Shown: positions 23,559 to 31,757 of the stretch, in pieces
Layout: each line of letters starts with the position of its first letter
Position numbering within the stretch: position 1 is the stretch's first letter
Source: DATBSK01 sp964501785
GTDB lineage: Bacteria > Actinomycetota > Acidimicrobiia > IMCC26256 > PALSA-555
Length of the DNA: 64,000 nt
Assembly: GCA_964501785.1 (NCBI GenBank)
Contig: CAZCUD010000019.1
Location: 1 to 64,000 of the forward strand
Direction of reading: 5' to 3'
The notes under the pieces: model-generated
What the model saw: the letters and a program-made list of their open reading frames with translations, nothing else
The model's database searches: none
Told to the model about the DNA's origin: nothing
Program-made: the position numbers and the translations under genes

Positions 23559-25973
23559 CTACGGCTCCATGCGGTCGCCGATGATGCCGTCGGCCGCGAG
23601 CTTGTCGATCGCCGCGCTCGACAGGCGCAGCTCGTGCAGGATCTCCCGGTTGTGCTGGCCGAGCGTCGGCGCACCGAAGCGGTGGTGCGTCGGCTTGAAC
23701 GAGAACTGCATCGGCCACCCCGGATACGAGCGCAGCCCGGTCTTCGCGTGCTCCAGCGTCTGGAAGTAGCCCCGGGCCACCAGCTGGGGGTCGGCCGGGA
23801 TGTGGGGCACCTGGAGGACCCGGGCCACCGGGATGCCGAACGGTCGCAGCCGGTCGACGACCTCGTCGGCGGTCAGCGTCTTCGTCCACGCCGAGATGCC
23901 CTCGTCGATCTCGTCGTGGCGCGCCCGGCGCCGCTCGACGGTGCTCAGCCACTGGTCGCCGAACCATTCGGCGCGCCCGACCTCCACGACGAGCGCGCGC
24001 CACTGGCCCTCGTCCTCGATCGTCAGCGCGACCCAGTCGGACATCGGCCCCTCGGCCTTGCACGGGTACACGCCCTGCGGTGCGAACCGACGGTCGCGGT
24101 TGCCGTCGCGCTGGCGCGCGGTGTGGCGCATCGACCACTCGAGGACCAGCTCGGCGGTGACGTTGGCGCCGGTCTCGAGCTGCGCGACCTCGATGAGCTG
24201 GCCCTCCCCCGTGCGCGCTCGGTGCTCGAGCGCGGCCTGCACCGCGACCGCCGCGTGCATGCCGATCACCGGGTCGGCGAGCCCGCCCGGGTGCATCGGC
24301 AGGTCCTTCGGGCCGGTGACGCTCGCCATGCCGGTCGCCTGCTCGATCACCATCGCCCAGCCCACGTAGTCGCGCCACGGACCTTCGAGCCCGAAGCCGG
24401 GCATGCGGACCATGATCAGGTCGGGACGCACCTCGCGCAGCTGGTCGTAGTCGATGCGGAACTGCTCGACGACGCGGGCCGAGAAGTTCTCGAGCACGAC
24501 GTCGGCGCCCTGGACGAGTCGCAGCAGCAGCTCGCGCCCCTCGTCGGTCGAGAGCTCGAGCGTGAGGTCGCGCTTGCCGAGGTTGGTGCCGGCGAAGATG
24601 CCGCCCCGGTCGTACCAGTCGTCCCCCATCTGGGGGAACGCGCCCGAGAAGCGGAACCCGTCGGGCCGCCGGCGCGACTCGATCTTCACGACCTCGGCGC
24701 CGAGCGCGCCCAGGTACATCGTGCAGTACGGCCCGGCCCAGAACGTGCCGAGGTCGACGATCCGCAGGCCGGCGAACGGCAGCGCGGGCTGCGCGAGGGG
24801 GTCGGGATCGGGGCGGGACGACTCGATGCGCACCGGTCGGCCCCACTCGCCACGGCGAGGTGCCTTGCCGCGACGGCCGGCGGGCGTCCCGCTCAGCCGA
24901 TAGGGCGGGCCGGGCATGGTGACGCCGTCCTCGTCCACGAAGAACGGGCGGGCCCGGAACTGCTCGTAGTCGAGCATCATCGAGCCGTCGCCGACGGGCG
25001 CGGCCGGCACGCGGAACGCCTGGCTGAGCTCGACGACGTCCTGCGCGGGCTGCGCGTCGAGCCAGGGCTGGATCTTCGCGAAGAACTCCTCCAGCGCGGG
25101 TCCGCCGTTGGCGAGCTCCTGCTGGCGCTCGCCGTACTCCTCCACGCCGAGGAAGGTGCACGCGTCGAGGAAGTGCTGCCCGGTGAGCGCGTTGATGCCG
25201 ACCCAGCCGTCCTTGCACTTGCGGATGCCGGGCAGCGGGAACCAGCGCGCCTGCGGTGGCGGGAGGCCCGCGCCGAGCGTGTCCTCGAGCACGAGGTTGG
25301 GGTACGGGAGCGTGCCGACGAGGCACTCGATGACCGACAGGTCGACGACGACCCGGGGCGTGCCGTTGCGCACCGCCTCGGTCGCGGTGAGCGCGGCCGC
25401 GGCGGCGAACGCGCCCGCGGTGTACTCGTGGATGCGCGCACCGACCTGCACGGGCGACTGGTTCGGCACGCCGTGGCTCGACACCCAGCCGCCGAGCGCC
25501 TGCACGGTCAGACCGCTGGTGGGGACACCGACGTAGGGGCCGCGCTGGCCGAAGTCGGAGATCCGGACGACGGCGAGGTTGGGGTTGGCGCGGTGGAGCT
25601 CGTCGGGACCGACGCCGAGACGCTCCAGCTCGCGGGGGCCGAGGCTCTCGACGAGCAGATCGGCGCCGGCGGCGGCCTCGAGCAGCCACGCCGGGCCCTC
25701 GGGCTCCTCGAGGTCGGCCAGGGCGCTGCGCTTGCCGCCGTTCAGGTAGCGGAAGAGACCGCCACCCTCGTCCAGGTCGTGGTCGGCGCCGCGCCGGAAC
25801 GGTCCCCAGCCCCGCATCGGGTCGCCCTCGGGCGGCTCGACCTTGCACACGTCGGCGCCCAGCTCGGCGAGCAGCTTGGTGGCGTAGGGAGCGGCGATCT
25901 CACCGCCGAGCTCGAGGACGCGCAGCCCGTCGAGCGCACCACCCCCGCGCCCCTTTCCGCCCACTCCCCCCAT
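23559..25973 (-). CDS. Tandem CaiB/BaiF family CoA-transferase
   Basis: 804 residues, twice the normal length, because two type III CoA-transferase domains are fused. The first starts LDGLRVLELGGEIAAPYATKLLAELGADVCKVEPP (about 14-48). The second starts GLRIVDLGTFWAGPYCTMYLGALGAEVVKIES (about 402-433), with a spacer ALPFAG. The two halves differ in sequence; the second carries GFGLEGPWRDYVGWAMVIEQATG and DPVIGMHAAVAVQAALEHRA. Type III transferases move CoA between carboxylates; a single chain holding both copies may fix the interlocked dimer within one polypeptide. The substrate is unknown. Confidence 0.83.
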   Translation of the reverse strand: MGGVGGKGRGGGALDGLRVLELGGEIAAPYATKLLAELGADVCKVEPPEGDPMRGWGPFRRGADHDLDEGGGLFRYLNGGKRSALADLEEPEGPAWLLEAAAGADLLVESLGPRELERLGVGPDELHRANPNLAVVRISDFGQRGPYVGVPTSGLTVQALGGWVSSHGVPNQSPVQVGARIHEYTAGAFAAAAALTATEAVRNGTPRVVVDLSVIECLVGTLPYPNLVLEDTLGAGLPPPQARWFPLPGIRKCKDGWVGINALTGQHFLDACTFLGVEEYGERQQELANGGPALEEFFAKIQPWLDAQPAQDVVELSQAFRVPAAPVGDGSMMLDYEQFRARPFFVDEDGVTMPGPPYRLSGTPAGRRGKAPRRGEWGRPVRIESSRPDPDPLAQPALPFAGLRIVDLGTFWAGPYCTMYLGALGAEVVKIESRRRPDGFRFSGAFPQMGDDWYDRGGIFAGTNLGKRDLTLELSTDEGRELLLRLVQGADVVLENFSARVVEQFRIDYDQLREVRPDLIMVRMPGFGLEGPWRDYVGWAMVIEQATGMASVTGPKDLPMHPGGLADPVIGMHAAVAVQAALEHRARTGEGQLIEVAQLETGANVTAELVLEWSMRHTARQRDGNRDRRFAPQGVYPCKAEGPMSDWVALTIEDEGQWRALVVEVGRAEWFGDQWLSTVERRRARHDEIDEGISAWTKTLTADEVVDRLRPFGIPVARVLQVPHIPADPQLVARGYFQTLEHAKTGLRSYPGWPMQFSFKPTHHRFGAPTLGQHNREILHELRLSSAAIDKLAADGIIGDRMEP

Positions 25974-26035
25974 ACGGGCCGCAGCGTACGTCGTTCGTTC
26001 ACCTGTTGCTCATGAGCCCCACACCTGGCGCACCC

Positions 26036-26049
26036 GCACCGATCGGTGC
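26036..26049. other. 14-base perfect palindrome in intergenic gap
   Basis: GCACCGATCGGTGC lies in the 129-base gap between the CoA-transferase start (25973) and the stop of the HAD gene (26103). It could be an operator for the CoA-transferase gene, whose start is 63 bases away, but nothing else supports this. Confidence 0.25.
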
Positions 26050-26102
26050 GTCCCTCGACCGCCCCACGACGGTGAGCGACGCAACCACGGGGTTCGGTGG
26101 CG

Positions 26103-26945
26103 TCAGACCAGGTCGAGGAGGTCGGCCCACCCGCCGTCACGGACCGGGCGCACGACGTGGTCGGCGACGGCGCGGGCCGACGCCTGCCCGCACGAGGGAG
26201 CCACCGCGATCGCGGCCCGGGTGAGCAGCTCGACGTCGTTGGGACCGTCGCCGATGGCGAGCACCCGGTCGGGATCGAGGCCGGCGTGGCGGCAGTAGGC
26301 GACCACGCCGTCCCACTTGGACAGGCCCCGAGGGCCGACGGTGCACGACCAGCCGCCCCACTGCTGGTCGGACGAGACGTGGACCTCCGAGGTGTCGCCG
26401 AGCATCTCGACGAGGGCGTCGAAGGGCCCGGGATCGTGGCCCATCACGCCGAACATGAACACGGGGTGCTCGGCGACGACGGCGTCGAGGTCGGCGCAGG
26501 CCGCCTCGTCGCCGAACGTGGCGAGGTGCCCCGCCGCGGTGGACGGGTGCTCGCCGTGGAACACGTCGAGCTCGTCGTGGTCGACGTAGACGCACGGGTC
26601 GAGCCCGACAGCGCGGAACGCCTCGAGCACCGCCGCGGCCTCGCTCGCGTCGGCGTAGGCGTGACGGTGGACGCGGGTGCCGCCCGCGGGGAGGTCGACC
26701 ACCAGCGCGCCGTTGAGGACGACGACGGGCGGCGCCAGGCCGAGGCGAGCGAGCGGGGCGCGGGTGCTGCGGAGTCGTCGCCCGGTGGCGACGAGCACCG
26801 GCACACCCCGGCCCTCGAGCGCGCGCCACGCGTCGAGTGAGGTGGGATGGGCTTGCTCGTAGTCGTCGTCGATGCGACACCAGAACGTGCCGTCGAGATC
26901 GGTCACCACCAGCTCGACGTCCGGCACCGCCCCATTGTCGCTCAC
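26103..26945 (-). CDS. HAD-superfamily phosphatase, Cof-like (IIB)
   Basis: 280 residues from a GTG start. HAD motif I is VVTDLDGTFW (nucleophile Asp at about 14), motif II VLVATGRRLRSTR with the preceding strand, motif III near KWDGVVAYC, and motif IV VLAIGDGPNDVELLTRA around 220-235. A large cap domain between about 85 and 190 fits type IIB, the class that dephosphorylates sugar phosphates and cofactors such as FMN or PLP. The substrate is not assignable. It lies downstream of a long palindrome separating it from the next minus-strand operon. Confidence 0.83.
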   Translation of the reverse strand: MSDNGAVPDVELVVTDLDGTFWCRIDDDYEQAHPTSLDAWRALEGRGVPVLVATGRRLRSTRAPLARLGLAPPVVVLNGALVVDLPAGGTRVHRHAYADASEAAAVLEAFRAVGLDPCVYVDHDELDVFHGEHPSTAAGHLATFGDEAACADLDAVVAEHPVFMFGVMGHDPGPFDALVEMLGDTSEVHVSSDQQWGGWSCTVGPRGLSKWDGVVAYCRHAGLDPDRVLAIGDGPNDVELLTRAAIAVAPSCGQASARAVADHVVRPVRDGGWADLLDLV

Positions 26946-26969
26946 CCGTCGCGCGGTCCGCCGTTGCTT

Positions 26970-27062
26970 TGGATGCGTAGCGAGCCTTCGTATGACGGGT
27001 TCAGCGACGCATGTTGCACATGCGTCGCTGAACCCTGATTACGAAGGCTCGCTACGCATCCA
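26970..27062. repeat. 93-base palindrome, R1 family (two units head to head)
   Basis: Two 45-base arms (26970-27014 and 27018-27062) are inverted copies matching at 41 of 45 positions and separated by only three bases (TGC). Each arm contains GCGTAGCGAGCCTTCGTA and GGTTCAGCGACGCATGT. It sits between the stop of the acyl-CoA dehydrogenase gene (27091) and the start of the HAD gene (26945). It would form a very stable cruciform or RNA hairpin and could end transcription or protect mRNA. Single units of the family occur at 22202, 39343 and 45251. Confidence 0.8.
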
Positions 27063-27090
27063 GACCCCGGTCCGGCGGCATTCGGGTGCG

Positions 27091-28347
27091 TCACGCGTTC
27101 TTGGGGACGTCCTTGAACGCGTCGGTCTTGTCGGGGCGGGACTCGGGTGGGAGGCCGAGGACGCGCTCGCCGAGGATGTTGCGCTGCACCTGCTCGGTGC
27201 CGCCGCCGATGCGGATGCCCCACTGGCCGAGGAACATCTGCTGCCAGAAGCCGTTCTCGAACGCGTCGCCTTCGTAGAGCATCCCGTCGGCGCCCTGCAT
27301 CGCGAGCACCAGGTCGCCGTTGCGGGCGACGTGCTCGGAGATGAAGAGCTTCATCACCGAGCTCTCGGGACCCATCGGGTTGCCCTTCTTCGCCGCGGCC
27401 CGGGCCCGCTCCCCCAGCCACTTCAGCAGCTCGAAGCGCGTGTACATCTCGGCCAGCTCCTGGCGCATGATCGGGTCGTCGCTCGCTCCGTAGTGCTGCG
27501 CGAGCGCGAGGTAGTCGCGCCACCCCAGGCCCATGCCGCCACCGCCGATGAGCATGCGCTCGGCCATCAGCGTCGTCTGGGTGACACCCCACCCACCGTT
27601 CACCTCGCCGAGCACGTTGGCGTGCGGGATGTGGACGTCGGTCAGGAACGTCTCGTTGAAGTGCGCGACCCCGGTGATCTGGCGCAGCGGCCGCGCCTCC
27701 ACTCCCTCGGTCGTCATGTCGACGAGGAAGTAGGTGATGCCCCGGTGCTTGGGCACGTCCCAGTCGGTGCGCGCGAGCAGGATCCCCCAGTCGGCGATGT
27801 GGGCGAAGCTGTTCCAGACCTTCTGACCGTTGACGACCCACGTGTCGCCGTCGCGCTCGGCGCGCGTCGTGAGCCCGGCGAGATCGGAGCCCGCACCCGG
27901 CTCGGAGAACAGCTGGCACCACACGTGGTCGCCGCGCAGCAGCGCGGGCACGTGCTCCTGCTTCTGCTCCTCGCTGCCGTGGGCCAGGATCGTCGGCACC
28001 ACCATCGCGAGCCCGACCGAGAACACGCCGGTGTCGATCTCGAACTTCGCCATCTCCTGGCGGAACACCTGCGCCTCGGCGAGCGTGCGCCCCTGCCCCC
28101 CGTACTCCTTCGGCACCTCGATGCCGGCGAACCCGGCGTCGAAGATCTTGCGCTGCCACGCCTTGCACTGCTGGACGTGCTCGAGCTCACCGGCCTGGGT
28201 CTGGTCGGTCGCGGTCATCCGCTGCTTGAACTCGTTGACGTCGCGCGTGCGACGGGTGGCGTTCGCCTCCAGCCAGGCGCGCGCCTCGGCCCGGAACTCG
28301 GCGAGCTCCGCGCTCTCTTGCTGCTCGGCCTCGATCGTCGCGGTCAC
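27091..28347 (-). CDS. Acyl-CoA dehydrogenase (full length)
   Basis: 418 residues from the GTG at 28347, overlapping the thiolase stop (GTGA). Visible: GIEVPKEYGGQGRTLAEAQVF, WCQLFSEPGAGSDLAGLTTRA (FAD/substrate loop), WVVNGQKVWNSFAHIADWGIL, HIPHANVLGEVNGGWGVTQTTLM and the C-terminal GGGTEQVQRNILGERVLGLP. This is the longer, self-contained ACAD type. Last gene of the KstR-like-headed operon that also encodes the Ltp3/Ltp4-like proteins, so a steroid or long-chain acyl-CoA substrate is likely but not proven. Confidence 0.85.
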   Translation of the reverse strand: MTATIEAEQQESAELAEFRAEARAWLEANATRRTRDVNEFKQRMTATDQTQAGELEHVQQCKAWQRKIFDAGFAGIEVPKEYGGQGRTLAEAQVFRQEMAKFEIDTGVFSVGLAMVVPTILAHGSEEQKQEHVPALLRGDHVWCQLFSEPGAGSDLAGLTTRAERDGDTWVVNGQKVWNSFAHIADWGILLARTDWDVPKHRGITYFLVDMTTEGVEARPLRQITGVAHFNETFLTDVHIPHANVLGEVNGGWGVTQTTLMAERMLIGGGGMGLGWRDYLALAQHYGASDDPIMRQELAEMYTRFELLKWLGERARAAAKKGNPMGPESSVMKLFISEHVARNGDLVLAMQGADGMLYEGDAFENGFWQQMFLGQWGIRIGGGTEQVQRNILGERVLGLPPESRPDKTDAFKDVPKNA

Positions 28348-29507
28348 TTCTTCTTCGCTACCGAATCCAGCTCGGAGCCGACGAGCCACATCGCGAAGTA
28401 CTGCGCCGCGCCCCCGTAAGCGTGGCCCATCGCGACCTGCGCGCCCTCCACCTGGTGCTCGCCCGCCTCGCCGCGCACCTGCAGCGCCGCCTCCGCGAAG
28501 CGCAGCATGCCGGACGCCCCGATCGGGTTGGACGAGAGCACGCCGCCCGAGGGGTTCACCGGGAAGTCGCCGGTGATCTCGGTGGCGCCGGTGTCGGTCA
28601 TCTTCCAGCCCTCGCCGGGGCCGGCGATGTCGTGGCCCTCGAGCCACATCGGCTCGTACCACGAGAACGGCACGTAGATCTCGGCCGCGTCGATCTGCTC
28701 GCGCGGGTTGGTGATGCCCGCCGCCTCGTAGAGCGCCTTCGAGCACTCGACGCCGGCCTGGGGACGCACCGTGTCCCGCCCGGGGAACGTGCCGAGCTCG
28801 CTGCGCATCGACGTCGACAGCACCCACGCGGGCTTCCGCGGCGCCTGCTTCGCGCCGTCCTCGTTGGTGAGCACCATCGCGCACGCACCGTCGGACGACG
28901 GGCACGACTCGAGGAAGTGCACCGGCTCCCACAGCATCGGGGACTCCTTGACCTTCTCGATCGAGATGTCCTTGAGCTGGAGGTGCGCGTAGGGGTTCTT
29001 CAGCGCGTTCTGGCGGTCCTTGACCGCGACCTTCCACCCGATGTGCTCGGGCGCGCCCGACTTGGTGATGTAGGAGCGCATCCACGGGGCGAAGATGCCG
29101 CCCGCGCCCATGCCGCCCGAGCGGCCGCCGGCGAGACCCCACTGCGCGTTGCCCTCGGCCTGCTTCTCGTACGCGACCGTGAGCACGCGGTCGTGGCGAC
29201 CGGTCTCGATGAGGTGGGTGGCGACGATGGCCGTGGAACCGCCCACGCTGCCCGCGGTGTGCACGCGCATCATGGGCTTGCCGTGCGCGCCGAGCGCGTC
29301 GGCCATCGACAGCTCGGGCATCATCACGCCCTCGAACGGGTCGGGCGCCTTGCCGAGCACGACCGCGTCGATGTCGGTCCACGTGAGCTCGGCGTCGTCG
29401 AGCGCGCGCTGCGCGGCCTCGCGCACCAGGCCCGGGAGCGACACGTCGTCGCGCTGCTTCTTGTGCTTCGTCTGACCGATGCCGACGACCGCACACGGTT
29501 GCGCCAC
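28344..29507 (-). CDS. Thiolase-fold lipid-transfer protein, Ltp3-like
   Basis: 387 residues. AVVGIGQTKHKKQRDDVSLPGLVREA at the start, MRVHTAGSVGGSTAIVATHLIETG around 85-108 (Ser/Gly where a classical thiolase has the Cys nucleophile), YEKQAEGNAQWG, HFLESCPSSDGACAMVL and GLVNPSGGVLSSNPIGASG-like NPSGGVLSSNPIGASGMLR near 315. This matches SCP-x-type Ltp proteins, and length and order agree with Mtb Ltp3 (Rv3523) next to Ltp4 (Rv3522). Such proteins may act as retro-aldolases with a DUF35 partner. It lies 1 base from the gene at 29509. Confidence 0.78.
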   Translation of the reverse strand: MAQPCAVVGIGQTKHKKQRDDVSLPGLVREAAQRALDDAELTWTDIDAVVLGKAPDPFEGVMMPELSMADALGAHGKPMMRVHTAGSVGGSTAIVATHLIETGRHDRVLTVAYEKQAEGNAQWGLAGGRSGGMGAGGIFAPWMRSYITKSGAPEHIGWKVAVKDRQNALKNPYAHLQLKDISIEKVKESPMLWEPVHFLESCPSSDGACAMVLTNEDGAKQAPRKPAWVLSTSMRSELGTFPGRDTVRPQAGVECSKALYEAAGITNPREQIDAAEIYVPFSWYEPMWLEGHDIAGPGEGWKMTDTGATEITGDFPVNPSGGVLSSNPIGASGMLRFAEAALQVRGEAGEHQVEGAQVAMGHAYGGAAQYFAMWLVGSELDSVAKKK

Positions 29508-29508
29508 G

Positions 29509-30579
29509 TCAGTCCCCTTCCAAGACGCCGACGAGGTTCTGCTGGAGCGCCTGACCCGAGGTGGCGTGCGCCACGGCCCGGTGCTTGCCGCCCTCGGCGA
29601 CCTGGCGAGCCGCCTCGGCGAAGCGGCTCAGGCCGACGGCCATCATCGGGTTCGCGGCGAGCGCACCACCCGACGGGTTGATCTCCACGTCGTCGCCGAG
29701 ACCGAGCTCGGCCTTCAGGATCTTCTCCTGGTGGCTGAACGACGCGCACAGCTCGGCGACGTCGACCTTCGCATCGGCGACGCCCGCCTCCTGCCCGGCG
29801 ATGCGCGTCGACGGCGACTCGGTGAGGTCGCGGAAGCCCGGCTGGTGCAGCTCCATGCGGTGGTCGAGGCCGCGGATCCACACCGGGCGCTCGCACAGCT
29901 CCTTGGCTTTCTCCGCGGTCGCGATGATCAGCGCGGTGCCGCCGTCGGAGATCGGTGGAAGGTCGTGCTTCCGCAGCGGCGCGGTGTGGTAGTCGTCGGC
30001 GAGGAGCGCGTCGACGTCGAAGTCGCCCGTCACCTGCGCGTACGGGTTGCCCTTCGCGCTGGCACGGCTGCGGGCCGCGATCTCGGCCATCTCGCGCTCG
30101 GTGATCAGGCCCTTGTCGATCATGGCGCGGGCCTGGAGCGCGGCGATCGACACCGGGTCGGCTCCGATCGGCGTGAGCGTGTACGGGTCCATCTGGAGCG
30201 GGTAGATCTCCGACGGCTTGCCGGGCGACGACTTGCCCGAGCCGAACACGAGCGCGGTGTCGATGTCACCGTGCTGGAGCCGCACCCACGCCTCGTACAG
30301 CGCCCACGCGCCGTCCATCTCGACGTGCGACTCCATGATCGGCGGCCACGCGCCGACGGCTTCGAGGTTCATCACGAACGCGAACGTCTGGCCGCTGAGG
30401 TAGTCGCAGCTGCCGGCGCACGTGAAGCCGATGTCGCGCCGCTCGATGCCCGCGCGCTCGATCGCCTCGCTGATGACCGGGAACAGGAACTGCGGCTCGG
30501 TGAGCTCGGCCTCGCGCCAGCTCGGCGACTGCGCGTACCCGATGATCGCGATCTCGGGAGTCGCGTTGGACTTCGCCAT
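29509..30579 (-). CDS. Thiolase-fold lipid-transfer protein, Ltp4-like
   Basis: 356 residues from the ATG at 30579, whose A is shared with the TGA of the DUF35 gene (TGATG). Features: IAIIGYAQSPSWREAELTEP, MESHVEMDGAWALYEAWVRL around 100-120 in place of the usual Cys block, SGKSSPGKPSEIYPLQMDPY, DGGTALIIATAEKAKEL and INPSGGALAANPMMAVGLSR. Length and position match Mtb Ltp4 (Rv3522, about 354 residues), also placed just after a DUF35 gene. It lacks a canonical nucleophilic Cys, so aldolase or structural partner activity is more likely than thiolysis. Confidence 0.78.
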   Translation of the reverse strand: MAKSNATPEIAIIGYAQSPSWREAELTEPQFLFPVISEAIERAGIERRDIGFTCAGSCDYLSGQTFAFVMNLEAVGAWPPIMESHVEMDGAWALYEAWVRLQHGDIDTALVFGSGKSSPGKPSEIYPLQMDPYTLTPIGADPVSIAALQARAMIDKGLITEREMAEIAARSRASAKGNPYAQVTGDFDVDALLADDYHTAPLRKHDLPPISDGGTALIIATAEKAKELCERPVWIRGLDHRMELHQPGFRDLTESPSTRIAGQEAGVADAKVDVAELCASFSHQEKILKAELGLGDDVEINPSGGALAANPMMAVGLSRFAEAARQVAEGGKHRAVAHATSGQALQQNLVGVLEGD

Positions 30580-31142
30580 CAGAACCCACCTGCCATGACC
30601 TGGTCGGCCGGGACGTCGGGCTCGCCCGTGGGCTTCCACCCCTTGATCGCGCCCTCGGCGCTGCCGAAGCTGCGGTTGGTGAGCTCGCTCACGTCGCGCT
30701 CGCCCTCCGGCTCCCAGACCGCCTCGACCCGCATGCCGACCCGAACCTGGTCGACCGGCACGTCGACGGTGTCCTGGAGCGTCAGGTTGCCGCCGGGCTC
30801 GTCGAGCTGGATGGAGACCTTGGCGAAGGGCTCGGTCTCTTCCTGGCCGTAGTACTGCACCGGGGTGACGACGGTGAAGTTGGTGACGACCCCGGTGTTG
30901 GCGAGCGTCACCTCATCGGCGTCGGTGGTCTCGATGACGTCGATCGGGCAGTAGCCACGGGGCGGCGCGTACACGAGGCCGCACTTCGGGCACTTGTGAC
31001 CGATGAGCTTGCCCTCCATGAGCGCGCTCGCGTAGCGGCGCACGACCGGGCAGAGCACCTCCTCGTACTCGAGGTGCATGAAGTAGTCCATGCCCGTGAT
31101 CGGCGCGTTGGGATCGACCGGCGCTTCGTCCGTCTTGCTCAC
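30579..31142 (-). CDS. DUF35 OB-fold protein with zinc ribbon
   Basis: 187 residues from the GTG at 31142. The rubredoxin-like motif HKCPKCGLVYAPPRGYCPIDV provides three Cys, with Asp where the fourth is usual, followed by an OB fold (GVVTNFTVVTPVQYYG, PFAKVSIQLDEPGGNLTLQDTV, GMRVEAVWEPEGE). DUF35 proteins assemble with thiolase-fold Ltp proteins and carry or channel CoA esters. The gene shares a base with the Ltp4-like gene and follows the other OB-fold gene by 2 bases, which fits a stable complex of these products. Confidence 0.8.
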   Translation of the reverse strand: MSKTDEAPVDPNAPITGMDYFMHLEYEEVLCPVVRRYASALMEGKLIGHKCPKCGLVYAPPRGYCPIDVIETTDADEVTLANTGVVTNFTVVTPVQYYGQEETEPFAKVSIQLDEPGGNLTLQDTVDVPVDQVRVGMRVEAVWEPEGERDVSELTNRSFGSAEGAIKGWKPTGEPDVPADQVMAGGF

Positions 31143-31144
31143 TG

Positions 31145-31594
31145 TCAGCCCTCCGGGACGAACGCGACGTCGGCGATGTGGCCGATGCGCTCGTCCTTCC
31201 ATCGGGCGGTGACGCGCATGCCCGTCGACATGTTGTCGATCGAGCCCGCGTCGACCGCGTGCATCATCGCCACGTCGGCGCCGTCGAGCTTGATCAGCGC
31301 GAACGCGAACGGGTGGTCGAGCGGGTGCTTCGGCGTGGGGTGGTTGACCCACGCCCACGTCTCGACGGTGCCGCCCGGCCCCACCTCGGTGAGGGTCGGG
31401 TCGAGCGCCTCGCCCGTCCACGGGTCCCACTCGGTGGGCGGGCAGAGCACCTTGCCCTCGGCGGTGGTGATGCCGAGCAGCTTCCCGTCGCGCATCCCGG
31501 TGAGGAAGGCGCTGTACACCGGCCCGAGGGTCCGGGTGTACGGGAACTCGATCGTGTGGGTGGTGCGGGGCAGGTCGGTCGTCGTGTCGGCCAC
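31145..31594 (-). CDS. OB-fold DUF35-type protein without zinc ribbon
   Basis: 149 residues from the GTG at 31594. It holds IEFPYTRTLGPVYSAFLTGMRDGKLLGITTAEGKVLCPP, typical of the DUF35 N-terminal helices but with only one Cys, then an OB fold (VETWAWVNHPTPKHPLDHPFAFALIKLDGAD, GMRVTARWKDERIGHIADVAFV). It is probably a degenerate second DUF35 subunit for the adjacent Ltp pair. First gene of the operon; the KstR-like site at 31607-31620 lies 12 bases upstream of the start codon. Confidence 0.75.
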   Translation of the reverse strand: MADTTTDLPRTTHTIEFPYTRTLGPVYSAFLTGMRDGKLLGITTAEGKVLCPPTEWDPWTGEALDPTLTEVGPGGTVETWAWVNHPTPKHPLDHPFAFALIKLDGADVAMMHAVDAGSIDNMSTGMRVTARWKDERIGHIADVAFVPEG

Positions 31595-31606
31595 GAGGCG
31601 TGAGAG

Positions 31607-31620
31607 TAGAACAGATTCCA
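31607..31620. promoter_or_regulatory. KstR-like operator before the ltp4/ltp3-like operon
   Basis: TAGAACAGATTCCA fits TnnAACnnGTTnnA except for ATT in place of GTT. On the minus strand TACTCT just downstream is a possible -10 box, which would make this transcript close to leaderless as well. It shares the GAATC/TTCCA edge with the site at 34253. Confidence 0.5.
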
Positions 31621-31642
31621 GTTTCGGTGCCCAGCCGGACCG

Positions 31643-31748
31643 CTTGGAGGCCCTAGGAGCCCTGGACGGGCGCCGACGATCTCCATGTGCCGAGACCCGT
31701 GTCCGTTGGAGACCCAAGGGTGCCGAATCGGGCGCCTACGGCCTCCAA
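31643..31748. repeat. Palindromic repeat family R2, two copies
   Basis: Two units of about 44 bases in opposite orientation (31643-31686 and 31706-31748), diverged copies of the units at 32729-32834. Shared cores include GGGCGCC and CCTCCAA with TTGGAG at the other end, so each unit is itself hairpin-forming. They lie between the operon start at 31594 and the stop of the AbiEi/DUF559 gene at 31758. Confidence 0.65.
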
Positions 31749-31757
31749 AGAACGCGG

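Noticed and set aside
23634..26015. Long plus-strand frame opposite the tandem CoA-transferase
   Set aside because: Antisense shadow, with low-complexity Arg/Ala/Leu composition and no recognisable fold.
26970..27062. Insertion sequence ends
   Set aside because: The arms lie only three bases apart with no transposase and no target duplication; a REP/BIME-type palindrome fits better.
27091..29496. 801-codon minus-strand frame that would fuse an upstream domain to the acyl-CoA dehydrogenase
   Set aside because: The upstream part is out of frame with the Ltp3-like gene and is Arg-rich noise; the GTGA overlap at 28344-28347 gives the real start.
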